From positions 372,001 through 436,000 of the forward strand of contig CAVRXV010000017.1 of NCBI GenBank assembly GCA_963725255.1: 64,000 bases of DNA. The letters run 5' to 3'. The notes beneath the pieces were generated by a model. That model did not search any database. It was not told the DNA's origin and was given only the letters and a program-made list of their open reading frames with translations. This DNA comes from JAIEPX01 sp963725255 (lineage in GTDB: Bacteria > Pseudomonadota > Gammaproteobacteria > JAIEPX01). Of the stretch, positions 36,723-45,146 are shown in pieces (position 1 is the first letter of the stretch; every line of letters begins with the position of its first letter). A program made the translations under genes and the position numbers.

Positions 36723-37349
36723 TTAATCGTTAATTTTCTCTATATCATGAGGCATTACCACGCCTAAGGATATAACCATTTTCAGTGCCTCATCAACACC
36801 TAAATTGACTTTTACTGTGTCTTTACGAGGTACAATCAACAGAAATCCTGACGTAGGGTTGGGCGTCGTGGGAATGAAAACGGTCATCATCTCTTCACCA
36901 TTCATTCCATCCGCATAATGAAATCCAGTACCTGTTTGAAAGGCGACGCTCCAAAGTCCTTTTCTCGGATATTCTATTAACACCACATTTCGAAAAGATT
37001 CTTCTGAAGAAGAAAAAACAGTGGTTAATACTTGCTTTACGGCCTGATAAATTGATCGAACCAAAGGGATGCGAGACAAAAGATATTCCCAGTACTCCAC
37101 CAGACGATTGCCCAAAATATTGGTCACCGACATCCCCGTTATGACCACAATAAGCACAGCAAAAATTAATCCTAAACCGGGTATATGAAATCCCAGGAAA
37201 TTATCGGGTTGCAATCGATGAGGAAAAAATTCTAGGATAGTATCGAACAAATCGACCATAAAACGAAGCACTAATAAGGTTACCCAAATGGGTACCCAAA
37301 CGAGGACTCCGGCAACAATATAACGGCGTAAAGCCGCGCGATTTTTCAC
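36723..37349 (-). CDS. DUF502 inner-membrane protein
   Basis: The 208-aa DUF502 protein has two N-terminal membrane segments (YIVAGVLVWVPIWVTLLVLRF and IPGLGLIFAVLIVVITGMSV). The conserved family features are NILGNRLVEYWEYLLSRIP, SIYQAVKQV, and the domain after it with VLIEYPRKGLWSVAFQTG and FIPTTPNPTSGFLLIVP. The start codon is GTG at 37349, directly after the fmdB stop without a gap. Its cellular role is not established. Position before aspS matches the usual gene order. Confidence 0.92.
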   Translation of the reverse strand: MKNRAALRRYIVAGVLVWVPIWVTLLVLRFMVDLFDTILEFFPHRLQPDNFLGFHIPGLGLIFAVLIVVITGMSVTNILGNRLVEYWEYLLSRIPLVRSIYQAVKQVLTTVFSSSEESFRNVVLIEYPRKGLWSVAFQTGTGFHYADGMNGEEMMTVFIPTTPNPTSGFLLIVPRKDTVKVNLGVDEALKMVISLGVVMPHDIEKIND

Positions 37350-37655
37350 TTACTTATCCTTATCCGATTTTGACACTGGCTTCTCAATGCTGCTCGTCTC
37401 TACACTGCTCGATGGAGCACTTGATTCAGCACCTGTAGATTTTGAAGCACTTTCAGTACTAGCACCAGCACTTTTTTCAGTCGTCGGAGCTTTATACCAC
37501 CCACTACCTTTTAACTGAAAATGAGTCGCTGAAATCAGTTTTTTGAGCGAATCCTTGCCGCAAGCTTCACAATGCTGCAATGGTTCATCGCTGATTTTTT
37601 GGATAACTTCTATTTTTTGGCCACAACTGGCACATTGATACTCGTATATTGGCAT
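37350..37655 (-). CDS. FmdB-family zinc-ribbon protein
   Basis: The 101-aa protein begins MPIYEYQC and carries two CxxC pairs (CASCGQ and CEACGK) that form the zinc ribbon of the FmdB/CxxC_CXXC_SSSS family. The family motif LISATHFQLKGSGWY follows. The C-terminal 45 residues are a low-complexity Ser/Ala/Lys tail. I chose the ATG at 37655 because GGGAGGT precedes it and the family starts MPIYEY; an upstream ATG would add 16 unrelated residues. It is a putative regulatory protein of unknown target. Confidence 0.92.
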   Translation of the reverse strand: MPIYEYQCASCGQKIEVIQKISDEPLQHCEACGKDSLKKLISATHFQLKGSGWYKAPTTEKSAGASTESASKSTGAESSAPSSSVETSSIEKPVSKSDKDK

Positions 37656-37787
37656 ACCACCTCCCAAACGTCCCAACCTAACGTATCCAGGCTTTTGGGT
37701 CAAGATGGGGTCGCCCTAGGCGTAGAATTTAATTGCTATAAAATCCCCCCAGAGCCACAAAAATAAAAGCCAGCACGGAGTTTCGAA

Positions 37788-37892
37788 GACTGGGCAAGAT
37801 CTACCTTTTCAAGATCGTTGAGGACAGGATGTCCGAACGAAGCCTCCAGGGAAGGATTCACGGCGTTCTTGAAAAGGTTGTCTTGCCCAGTC
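37788..37892. repeat. Intergenic palindromic repeat with GACTGGGCAAGA ends
   Basis: This 105-bp element has outer arms GACTGGGCAAGA... and ...TCTTGCCCAGTC and inner arms ACCTTTTCAAGA and TCTTGAAAAGGT. A short GGACA/TGTCC hairpin lies in the middle, near GCCTCCAGGGAAGGATTCAC. Similar middle sequences are known as dispersed gammaproteobacterial intergenic repeats. It fills most of the gap between the fmdB promoter region and the PAS-LuxR gene. Confidence 0.65.
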
Positions 37893-37932
37893 AATACCCA
37901 ATCCAATTGCCAAATCTACCCGTTGATCTAAG

Positions 37933-38667
37933 CTAAATAAACTTATCAATCAAATCAGATTTAAATTTACTGTTCGTTTTAAATTTTAATGACTCGATAT
38001 GATGCTCAACCGTACGCCGTGAAATTCCTAAACGATTCCCGATTTCTTTTGCCGTTTTTCCCCGCACCAACAAAGATAAAACTTGTTTCTCGCGTTCCGT
38101 TAAGTGAGCTAATTGTAATTGATAATTCGACGACAATGTCATGGGCAACGAATGAGTAGAACCTAGCAAACCTGTGGAAATCAATTGAGAAAAAGCAAAT
38201 GCCAAATCACCGACCCCTAGACCATTCATTTTAATTGAGCAACCAAAAATACCAATAACCGTGTCTTCATAATACCAAGGAAATTTAAATGATAATGCTT
38301 GGATACTGACAGAATTTGAAATATCACCCGTTTCTTCTGTCACTCTCATCATTTTCGTGCGAAAAATTTCTTTATCAGTCGCTAAAACTTTTTCAATTGA
38401 AGCTCGCTTTGCAAAACATTCCACTGATTTTCCAAGCATATCTTTGTAAGAGCTCGCACCGACCAATTGGGCTGTTGCATCATTTGAATTTACGATTCGA
38501 CTATCGGCATCTAAAAAATAGGCCGTGATCGGAAGATTATAAATAGATGAAATTCGATTATTACTATTTTCATCTGCTAAAGGTGGTTTGACAAGAACAA
38601 CGCCTTGCTTATATCGTTGAACAAGCAAGTCTCCGTGTGCATCAAAAACCTTCTCTCGTCTGGTCAT
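37933..38667 (-). CDS. PAS-domain LuxR-type transcriptional regulator
   Basis: The 244-aa protein has an N-terminal PAS-like domain at about residues 45-155 (LPITAYFLDADSRIVNSND, GASSYKDMLGKSV, then a PAC-like stretch with FPWYYEDTVIGIFGCS). A GerE/LuxR DNA-binding domain lies at about 185-240 (LTEREKQVLSLLVRGKTAKE, RLGISRRTVEHHIESLK). It should sense a small ligand or redox state and control transcription. I chose the ATG at 38667 because AAGGGA lies upstream; the longer frame starts with TTG. The DNA-binding part resembles the smaller LuxR protein at 21129. Confidence 0.85.
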   Translation of the reverse strand: MTRREKVFDAHGDLLVQRYKQGVVLVKPPLADENSNNRISSIYNLPITAYFLDADSRIVNSNDATAQLVGASSYKDMLGKSVECFAKRASIEKVLATDKEIFRTKMMRVTEETGDISNSVSIQALSFKFPWYYEDTVIGIFGCSIKMNGLGVGDLAFAFSQLISTGLLGSTHSLPMTLSSNYQLQLAHLTEREKQVLSLLVRGKTAKEIGNRLGISRRTVEHHIESLKFKTNSKFKSDLIDKFI

Positions 38668-38728
38668 ATTTATTTCATCCCTTTTGTCTATTTTCCAACC
38701 ATTGACTGATCGTGTCAACCATCATAAT

Positions 38729-38813
38729 GGTGTCAGATCTAAGATCAATACATTCATATGCTTCATATAAGACATAATGAGCCAATAAAAGTATTGATCT
38801 TAGATTTGACACC
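38729..38813. repeat. Palindromic repeat, GGTGTCA/TGACACC tips (copy B)
   Basis: Two 23-base arms with one mismatch, starting GGTGTCAGATCTAAG, flank a 39-base loop. The arm sequence is shared with the palindrome at 50744 and, less well, with the half-copy at 31228. It lies in the 386-bp gap between the divergent PAS-LuxR and proS genes. Confidence 0.8.
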
Positions 38814-39053
38814 TTTACCATTACCTGACCCCATCTGCTTGCTCTCATCCGTTTAGATTAGTATGATCATCAGTTACACCACCTTGGCTAGAATGGCTAA
38901 AACGTTCAGATTTTGTCCAGGTTGGGTGCAAAAATTGATTTTAAAACCGGAGTTTACTCTTGATAAATGAGGATTTTAAAATAAATTTTTACGCCCGAGA
39001 TGGGCAAAATATGGACGTTTCCATCATGTGGTTAATAGTTATATAGGATTTTT
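38814..39053. other. Remainder of the PAS-LuxR/proS intergenic gap
   Basis: The stretch contains an isolated TGACCCC at 38826 (possibly another decayed repeat tip), the 25-base dispersed repeat at 38881-38905, and an AT-rich region leading to the proS ribosome site TAGGAT. No ORF and no convincing riboswitch or T-box was seen. The proS promoter should lie here. Confidence 0.5.
38881..38905. repeat. 25-bp dispersed repeat, inverted copy of 43761-43785
   Basis: ACCTTGGCTAGAATGGCTAA and the next five bases match the reverse complement of 43761-43785 with two differences. The two copies face each other across the proS-wrbA block. Neither is in an ORF. Confidence 0.6.
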
Positions 39054-40760
39054 ATGCGCACCTCACAATTTTTACTAGTCACACAAAAAGAAACGCCCGC
39101 TGATGCGGAAATCGTCAGTCACAAGCTGATGCTTCGCACCGGGATGATTTCAAAACTGGCCTCGGGTATTTACACATGGCTACCCCTGGGTTTACGCGTG
39201 CTCAAAAAAGTTGAAGCGGTGGTCCGTGAAGAAATGAATAGAATCGGGGCTAGCGAACTGTTAATGCCAGCCATACAACCGGCCGAACTTTGGACGGAGT
39301 CCGGACGATGGGAACAATACGGCCCTGATATGTTGCGCATTAACGACCGACACAAAAGAGAATTTTGTTTTGGCCCTACTCACGAAGAAGTAATCACCGA
39401 TATCGCTAGAAATAAAATTCGTAGCTATAAACAATTGCCACTTTCATTTTTTCAAATTCAAATGAAATTCCGCGATGAAATTCGTCCTCGTTTTGGCGTT
39501 ATGCGATCGCGAGAATTCCTAATGAAAGATGCGTATTCTTTTCATCTCGATGCTGAATCGTTACAAAAAACCTATCAAACAATGTTTGAAGCGTATACAA
39601 AAATTTTCACTCGCTTAGGTTTAAATTTTCGTGCTGTTCTTGCTGACACAGGCAGTATTGGTGGTAATTTTTCACATGAATTTCAAGTCTTGGCGAATAC
39701 TGGCGAAGATCTACTCGCCTTCAGTGATGAGAGTGATTACGCAGCGAACGTAGAACGCGCTGAAGCATTGGCCCCAACATCTGCAGCCTCGAAATCGAAT
39801 GAACCCCTAACATTAATTGATACGGATAATCACTACACGGTAGATCAAGTCTGTCAATTTTTAAATATCAAACCTCAGCAATTAGTCAAAACACTATTGG
39901 TAAAGGGTTCTGAAACTGAGATCGTTGCTCTTGCTTTACGCGGTGATCACGAACTTAACGCCATTAAAGCAGCAAAACATCCCAAAGTCGCCAGCCCACT
40001 ACAATTTGTAAAAGATGAAATTATTCAAAAATTAATAGGTTGCAAAGCGGGCTGCATCGGCCCCGTGAAATTAAATGTTCCTTTAATTGTAGACCGTGAC
40101 GCAGCAGTTCTGAGCGATTTTGTTTGTGGCGCAAACCAAGAAAATAAACATTATCAACATGCTGACTGGCAACGCGATGTCGGAGAAATTGAAATTGCCG
40201 ATTTACGAAATGTGGTAGCAGGCGATACAAGTCCCGATGGCAAAGGCAAATTACAATTCGCGCGCGGAATTGAGGTAGGCCATATTTTTCAACTCGGTGA
40301 TAAATACAGTAAAGCCATGAACGCAAATGTGTGCGATGAATCAGGAAAAGCTCGGCCCATGCTCATGGGGTGCTATGGTATCGGAATATCGCGCATTGTC
40401 GCTGCAGCGATAGAACAAAATCACGATGAACAGGGAATCGTGTGGCCAGAACCTTTAGCTCCGTTTCAAATAGCCTTTATTCCTGTTAATTTGCATAAAT
40501 CTGATCGACTCCAAAAAGTGTGCGAAAAAATTTATAGTGAATTGGTTGCTGCGGGCTATGATGTCCTATACGACGATCGACAAGAAAGACCCGGTGTTTT
40601 ATTTGCTGATTGCGATCTTATAGGAATCCCTCATCGATTGGTTCTGGGTGATAAAGGACTCGACGCAAATATCATAGAATATAAAGCACGAAATAGTAGC
40701 GAGACAAAAGAATTACCGTTGGATACTTATCTTGATGAATTAAAAGCTCAGCTTTCTTGA
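39054..40760 (+). CDS. proS: Prolyl-tRNA synthetase
   Basis: This 568-aa class II synthetase is of the bacterial (ProS type 1) form. Motifs include LASGIYTWLPLGLRVLKKVE, the catalytic FGPTHEEVITD, motif 2 IQMKFRDEIRPRFGVMRSRE, and an inserted editing domain at about residues 230-390 containing KTLLVKGSETEIVALALRGD. Motif 3 GCYGIGISRIVAAAIEQ and a C-terminal anticodon-binding domain (YDVLYDDRQERPGV) follow. It charges tRNA-Pro and clears mis-charged alanine. The ATG has TAGGAT upstream. The 3' end overlaps the convergent thioesterase gene by 13 bases. Confidence 0.97.
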   Translation: MRTSQFLLVTQKETPADAEIVSHKLMLRTGMISKLASGIYTWLPLGLRVLKKVEAVVREEMNRIGASELLMPAIQPAELWTESGRWEQYGPDMLRINDRHKREFCFGPTHEEVITDIARNKIRSYKQLPLSFFQIQMKFRDEIRPRFGVMRSREFLMKDAYSFHLDAESLQKTYQTMFEAYTKIFTRLGLNFRAVLADTGSIGGNFSHEFQVLANTGEDLLAFSDESDYAANVERAEALAPTSAASKSNEPLTLIDTDNHYTVDQVCQFLNIKPQQLVKTLLVKGSETEIVALALRGDHELNAIKAAKHPKVASPLQFVKDEIIQKLIGCKAGCIGPVKLNVPLIVDRDAAVLSDFVCGANQENKHYQHADWQRDVGEIEIADLRNVVAGDTSPDGKGKLQFARGIEVGHIFQLGDKYSKAMNANVCDESGKARPMLMGCYGIGISRIVAAAIEQNHDEQGIVWPEPLAPFQIAFIPVNLHKSDRLQKVCEKIYSELVAAGYDVLYDDRQERPGVLFADCDLIGIPHRLVLGDKGLDANIIEYKARNSSETKELPLDTYLDELKAQLS

Positions 40761-41212
40761 TTATTCTCGAGCCAAACGAATTCTTTGCCTCGAGGAAACT
40801 TATTGATGAATTCCATATATTCAGCAGGGGGCGTCGCCACTTTTCTTTTATCTAAATCCATCCAAGCACCTTCAACGGTAATTTCCGCCGCTAATTCATT
40901 ATTTACGTTATAAAAATGATGATGCATAGACCAAATTTTTCCATTACGCCTCAGTGAGATAATTTCGCAATCAACTGTAAATTTTTCATTGAGCCGCAAT
41001 TCTTTGTAAAATTTTGTTTCTTCACGAAATAAAACAGGCCCCATTCGTTCATGCATCAATTTTTCAATGGGCAATCCAAAATCGGTAAACATTGATACTC
41101 GAATATGCGCACCATAGTCATTGAATGCGGAATGTCGCATGTGACCATTAAAATCACAATCTGCCCAACGCACGTGAAATTCTTTAGAATAGGTTAGGGT
41201 TATTTCACTCAT
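40748..41212 (-). CDS. 4HBT hotdog thioesterase (YbgC/FadM-like)
   Basis: The 154-aa protein has the hotdog opening WADCDFNGHMRHSAF, with the active-site Asp in the usual place, then VLFREETKFYKELRLNE and WSMHHHFYNVNNELAAE. This is typical of acyl-CoA or acyl-ACP thioesterases of the YbgC/FadM group. I chose the ATG at 41212 (MSEITLTYS); in-frame ATGs 5 and 13 codons upstream are alternatives. The start overlaps the end of the L,D-transpeptidase gene by 8 bases, suggesting coupling. The substrate is unknown. Confidence 0.87.
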   Translation of the reverse strand: MSEITLTYSKEFHVRWADCDFNGHMRHSAFNDYGAHIRVSMFTDFGLPIEKLMHERMGPVLFREETKFYKELRLNEKFTVDCEIISLRRNGKIWSMHHHFYNVNNELAAEITVEGAWMDLDKRKVATPPAEYMEFINKFPRGKEFVWLENNQES

Positions 41213-42221
41213 AGATTTTTTCTTCATTGCTCTTGAGCTGTTTTTTTTCACCCGAAGTAGTGGACTCCGCCAAACTTTGTGCGATAGAAGTTCCTACACT
41301 TGTCATTTCTTTCAAATGCGATACACGCTGCGGCAAGCCTTGCTGCTCAGAGGCAATTCTCAGCGCTTTTTTCATATCAACAGATTGTTGAATTTGAGCA
41401 CCACCCAATTTAATTAAATTTTTCTCAAGTACTTTGTCAAGATTAGCGAATTTTGCTTGCACTTCTTGCAAAGGCAAATGACCTTCAACATAAACATTTC
41501 CATTGTGTCGCCCAATTTTATAAGGGGCATTAATGACTTGAACAGATTCACCCTTTTTTACAGCATGATATAATTTCTCAATATCTTCCGGATACATTCT
41601 CAAACATCCTGAGCTACTTCGACGTCCAACTCCACTATTATCATTCGTGCCATGAATTAAATACGTCGGCATCGATAACCGTAATGCATATTCACCTAAA
41701 GGATTATCAGGTCCCGGAGGAACCATTTTAGGAATCTCAACGCCTTCTTTTGCTCTTTCAGCACGCACTGATTCTGGAGCATGCCATGTTGGATGATCCA
41801 TATGTTCAATCACCGTCATAATTCCATCGGGCGTTTGAGAACCTTGTCGTCCAATTCCAACAGGAAATGTCCACACATCTTTGGAATTTTTTGGAAAATA
41901 ATACATCCGCATTTCAGCTAAATTAATGATGATCCCCCGACGCAGGGTATTCGGTAAAATATATCGAGATGGAATAATTAATACAGTACCCGGAATTGGT
42001 TTATCAGGATTCACACCTTGATTGGCTTCAATTAATTCCATATAGCCCACATCAAGACGATGAGCAATAGTATTAAAATTATCACCTTCCTGAACGATGG
42101 CATTACTCACTTCTCCAATAAGATCATCGCCCGCGGGACCTAGAGGAAAAATAGCTGCAAAAACTGATGAATGAATTCCCACCACAATTAACAGTACAAA
42201 TAATGCTTTAATCGTTTTCAT
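41205..42221 (-). CDS. L,D-transpeptidase with LysM domain (YkuD family)
   Basis: The 338-aa protein has a signal peptide (MKTIKALFVLLIVVGIHSSV), a LysM peptidoglycan-binding motif at about residues 45-85 (IVQEGDNFNTIAHRL, PGTVLIIP) and a YkuD catalytic domain. Catalytic residues are the His in YLIHGTND and the Cys in RRSSSGCLRMYPEDIE near residue 215. The enzyme cross-links peptidoglycan (3-3) or attaches lipoprotein in the periplasm. The ATG at 42221 gives the cleanest signal peptide; an ATG at 42245 is possible. It overlaps the YihY gene by 14 bases. Confidence 0.92.
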   Translation of the reverse strand: MKTIKALFVLLIVVGIHSSVFAAIFPLGPAGDDLIGEVSNAIVQEGDNFNTIAHRLDVGYMELIEANQGVNPDKPIPGTVLIIPSRYILPNTLRRGIIINLAEMRMYYFPKNSKDVWTFPVGIGRQGSQTPDGIMTVIEHMDHPTWHAPESVRAERAKEGVEIPKMVPPGPDNPLGEYALRLSMPTYLIHGTNDNSGVGRRSSSGCLRMYPEDIEKLYHAVKKGESVQVINAPYKIGRHNGNVYVEGHLPLQEVQAKFANLDKVLEKNLIKLGGAQIQQSVDMKKALRIASEQQGLPQRVSHLKEMTSVGTSIAQSLAESTTSGEKKQLKSNEEKIYE

Positions 42222-43056
42222 TTTTAATTTCCATTTCATTTCCATTAGCTATAACAAAAGATACAACTGCACCAAATAAAATAATTAACCAGGTCATATA
42301 CAACCACAACAAAAATATGGGTATTGTTGCCAACGCGCCATAAAGCAATTCGTAGGATGGAAAATGAATTAAATACCAACTAAATCCAAATTTAGCCCAA
42401 CCAAATAATATCATAGCAACCAAACCACCCCAAATAGCATGTCGAATTTTTACTACACAATTTGGCAATGTGACATACAATATCGTGAAAGACAGCCATG
42501 TTATCAAATTAGGCAAACATCGCAAGAGCATCGCTTTTATATCGAGAAACTCGCCCATTTCAACGACTAGAGGTATTGCTGCTAAATTAGTACTCACTGC
42601 TATTCCAACACCCACTGAAATAGGCACTAAAGTCAGGACTCCCCAATAAATTAAAAATGCAGAAACACCATGTCGTCGATGTTTTACTCGCCAAATGGCA
42701 TTTAAATCCGACTCCATATTGAATATCATCATAATGGCAGCAATTACCAAAAAAAATAAACCCGTTGGAGATAAATGTCGTGCGGATTCTACAAAACTCT
42801 GAAGATGTTGTTGAATAATATCAGCTGACCCAGCGACAAAATTTGAAAACACAAAATTCTGAATCTTTAGTGCAACGTCTTGAAACACTGGAAATGCTGA
42901 TAATAATGCCAAACTCACCGTCATTAGGGGCACTAAGGCTAATAAGGATGTATAAGCCAATGCAGCTGCTCGAGTAAAGCAGGCATCATTCACAAATTTT
43001 CGTATCATACGGTCAATATAACAATATATTGTATTCACCGATGAAAAAATTTTCAT
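42208..43056 (-). CDS. YihY/BrkB-family inner-membrane protein
   Basis: The 282-aa protein has about six membrane segments and the family motifs TRAAALAYTSLLALVPLM near residue 30 and AIMMIFNMESDLNAIWRVK near residue 110. The C-terminal LLWLYMTWLIILFGAVVSF block is also typical. Early literature called the family ribonuclease BN, but it is now regarded as a membrane protein of unknown function. AAGGAT precedes the ATG. It is first in an overlapping three-gene operon with the L,D-transpeptidase and the hotdog thioesterase, which suggests an envelope role. Confidence 0.92.
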   Translation of the reverse strand: MKIFSSVNTIYCYIDRMIRKFVNDACFTRAAALAYTSLLALVPLMTVSLALLSAFPVFQDVALKIQNFVFSNFVAGSADIIQQHLQSFVESARHLSPTGLFFLVIAAIMMIFNMESDLNAIWRVKHRRHGVSAFLIYWGVLTLVPISVGVGIAVSTNLAAIPLVVEMGEFLDIKAMLLRCLPNLITWLSFTILYVTLPNCVVKIRHAIWGGLVAMILFGWAKFGFSWYLIHFPSYELLYGALATIPIFLLWLYMTWLIILFGAVVSFVIANGNEMEIKNEND

Positions 43057-43156
43057 ACAGAGATCCTTAGCTGGATTTTCGAGCGGGCTCTATGATTTCA
43101 AATGTGTTTATCATATCATAAGCTCGATCGATTTAAATGATACGGAGCAATTTTTT

Positions 43157-43747
43157 ATGGCAACAGTGTTAGTTTTATATTACAGCCGTAATGGCTCAAC
43201 AGCACAAATGGCTCATCATATCGCTCGTGGTGTCGAAATGGTCGACAACGTTGAGGCCATTATCAGGACCGTACCTAGTGTTTCCCCAACTATTGAAGCC
43301 ACGGAACCCTCAGTGCCAGACCAAGGCGCTCCGTACGCCACACTTGAAGAACTTGCTCAATGCGATGGATTAGCCTTAGGCAGTCCCGCTCGTTTCGGTA
43401 ACATGGCCGCTCCATTAAAATATTTTTTGGAACAAACCACAGCACTCTGGTTTTCGGGAAAATTATCCGGCAAACCGGCTGCAACATTCACATCAAGCTC
43501 CAGTATGCATGGCGGACAAGAAACCACTCTTCTCAATATAATGCTGCCCCTTATGCATCAGGGTATGCTTATGGTTGGCGTCCCTTACACTGTACCCGAT
43601 TTAAATACCACGCACAGCGGCGGCACACCCTATGGCGCCAGTCATGTGGCTGGCGTTGATAGCAATTTTCCTCTCAACGAAGAAGAAGCACGACTTTGCA
43701 GGGCATTAGGGAAAAGATTGGCGGAAATCACACTGAAACTTTCGTAG
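43157..43747 (+). CDS. wrbA: NAD(P)H:quinone oxidoreductase, WrbA type
   Basis: The 196-aa flavodoxin-like protein starts VLVLYYSRNGSTAQMA, which is the FMN-phosphate loop. CDGLALGSPARFGNMAAPLK and the WrbA-specific FTSSSSMHGGQETTL follow near residue 115. It reduces quinones by two electrons and limits radical formation. The length is normal for WrbA. GGAG lies 9 bases before the ATG. It is divergent from the YihY gene, with a promoter region of about 100 bp between them. Confidence 0.93.
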   Translation: MATVLVLYYSRNGSTAQMAHHIARGVEMVDNVEAIIRTVPSVSPTIEATEPSVPDQGAPYATLEELAQCDGLALGSPARFGNMAAPLKYFLEQTTALWFSGKLSGKPAATFTSSSSMHGGQETTLLNIMLPLMHQGMLMVGVPYTVPDLNTTHSGGTPYGASHVAGVDSNFPLNEEEARLCRALGKRLAEITLKLS

Positions 43748-43760
43748 CTATTCACCACAT

Positions 43761-43785
43761 GCGTTTTAGCCATTCTAGTCAAGGT
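43761..43785. repeat. 25-bp dispersed repeat, inverted copy of 38881-38905
   Basis: GCGTTTTAGCCATTCTAGTC and the next five bases form the reverse complement of the copy upstream of proS, with two differences. It sits 13 bases after the wrbA stop, between wrbA and the convergent hemH. Confidence 0.6.
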
Positions 43786-43802
43786 AGGAAATGGTTTATG
43801 TT

Positions 43803-44852
43803 TTATATTACAGCAAAATCTTCAGGGCACTCATTTCTTAAAACTGACCAACCCTGAGAATGCTTGTTAATTAATTCCATTAATGCTTGTATATGTAACT
43901 CTTGATCATTTAAGGCTGGAATATACTCATAATTTTCACCCCCAGCTTTTGTAAAAATTTCTCGGTTTGTGATTTTTATTTCTTCCAACGTTTCTAAACA
44001 ATCCGCTGAAAATCCAGGACAAATAATATCAACATTCCTTTTTCCTTCCTGGGGCAACTCTCGCAAAGTTTGATCACAATACGGTTGCAACCAAGGCTCT
44101 CGCCCAAAACGCGATTGAAATACCAATCGCCATTGTTCATCTGAAAGCCCTAATTTTTCCGCAATCAAACGCGCCGTTTTATGACAAAAACAATAATAAG
44201 GATCCCCTTTTTGAAAATAACGCTGGGGCAATCCGTGAAAAGAAATTAATAAAATATCACCGCGTTGATGTTCAGCCCAATGCTTCTGAATACTATTGAC
44301 TAAGGCCTCAATGTAGAGTGGCTCATCCGCATAATGATTTACAAAACGCAATTCAGGGATCCAAGACCACTTAGCCACTTCACGACTCACTGCATCAAAA
44401 ACTGCAGCTGTCGTTGTCGCTGAATATTGAGGAAACAAAGGAAAAACGAGAATTTTACGAATGCCTTGTTCTCGAAACTTTTGCAGTCCACTCTCTATCG
44501 AAGGCTGCCCGTAGGTCATTCCTAATTCGATAATAGGTGACTTACCACCTTGCTGATTTATTAAAGCTTGCAATTTTTCTTTTTGTCGCAAGCTATTCAC
44601 CAATAAAGGGGATCCTTCCGATAACCAAATTTTGCGATAGTTACGCGCAACTCTGCTACTTCGCAAAGGTACAATGATCCCATTCAAAATAAACCACCAC
44701 AAAACAGGATTGACATCTATCACTCTTGAATCAGATAAAAATTCTCGTAAATAATGTGCAACGGCAAGTGTTGTTGGTCGCGCAGGCGTACCTAAGTTAA
44801 CTAGTAACACCCCAAATGGTGATACTGGGTAATCAGAATAATGTGTAGTCAT
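43803..44852 (-). CDS. hemH: Ferrochelatase
   Basis: The 349-aa enzyme inserts ferrous iron into protoporphyrin IX, the last step of haem synthesis. Motifs include GVLLVNLGTPARPT at the start, YSATTTAAVFDAV, the catalytic His in LLISFHGLPQRYFQKGDPY near residue 195, and CPGFSADCLETLEEI with the conserved acidic residues near residue 280. I chose the ATG at 44852; the longer frame begins with TTG. The gene stands alone, and its 3' end faces wrbA. Confidence 0.95.
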   Translation of the reverse strand: MTTHYSDYPVSPFGVLLVNLGTPARPTTLAVAHYLREFLSDSRVIDVNPVLWWFILNGIIVPLRSSRVARNYRKIWLSEGSPLLVNSLRQKEKLQALINQQGGKSPIIELGMTYGQPSIESGLQKFREQGIRKILVFPLFPQYSATTTAAVFDAVSREVAKWSWIPELRFVNHYADEPLYIEALVNSIQKHWAEHQRGDILLISFHGLPQRYFQKGDPYYCFCHKTARLIAEKLGLSDEQWRLVFQSRFGREPWLQPYCDQTLRELPQEGKRNVDIICPGFSADCLETLEEIKITNREIFTKAGGENYEYIPALNDQELHIQALMELINKHSQGWSVLRNECPEDFAVI

Positions 44853-45104
44853 AAAAATTTCTCGAAATACCAATTAAAAATCAGAATACTCAATTAAAGA
44901 GTCATTCAAAGCCAATTCTATGTAACCTAAAAATTTAAGCTAAAGATGACGCAAAATGCGAACTTATGAGGAATAAATAAATTCTCAACTATATTATAAC
45001 ACTTTTCCTCATATAAAGTATTGACATTCTTGTATCTGAGATTTAATCTGATAATTATTGATATTTCAGATAAATTTCCTAATGATGTAGAAAGGGGTAG
45101 ATCC

Positions 45105-45146
45105 ATGGCTAATCATTTGACAATGCCCCCTGAGGTTAGTTTATGA
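45105..45146 (+). CDS. Possible 13-residue leader ORF overlapping the 637-aa gene
   Basis: An ATG at 45105 with AAAGGGG 7 bases upstream opens a 13-codon frame (MANHLTMPPEVSL) whose TGA overlaps the next ATG as ATGA. The arrangement is that of a coupled leader peptide, but so short an ORF may be chance. The 250 bases before it contain no other gene. Confidence 0.3.
   Translation: MANHLTMPPEVSL

Noticed and set aside
38906..39053. T-box or other tRNA-sensing leader upstream of proS
   Set aside because: No T-box sequence, specifier loop or terminator-antiterminator pair was seen, and such leaders are rare in gammaproteobacteria.
45061..45142. Rho-independent terminator between hemH and the 637-aa gene
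   Set aside because: The two genes are divergent and no hairpin with T-run is present.
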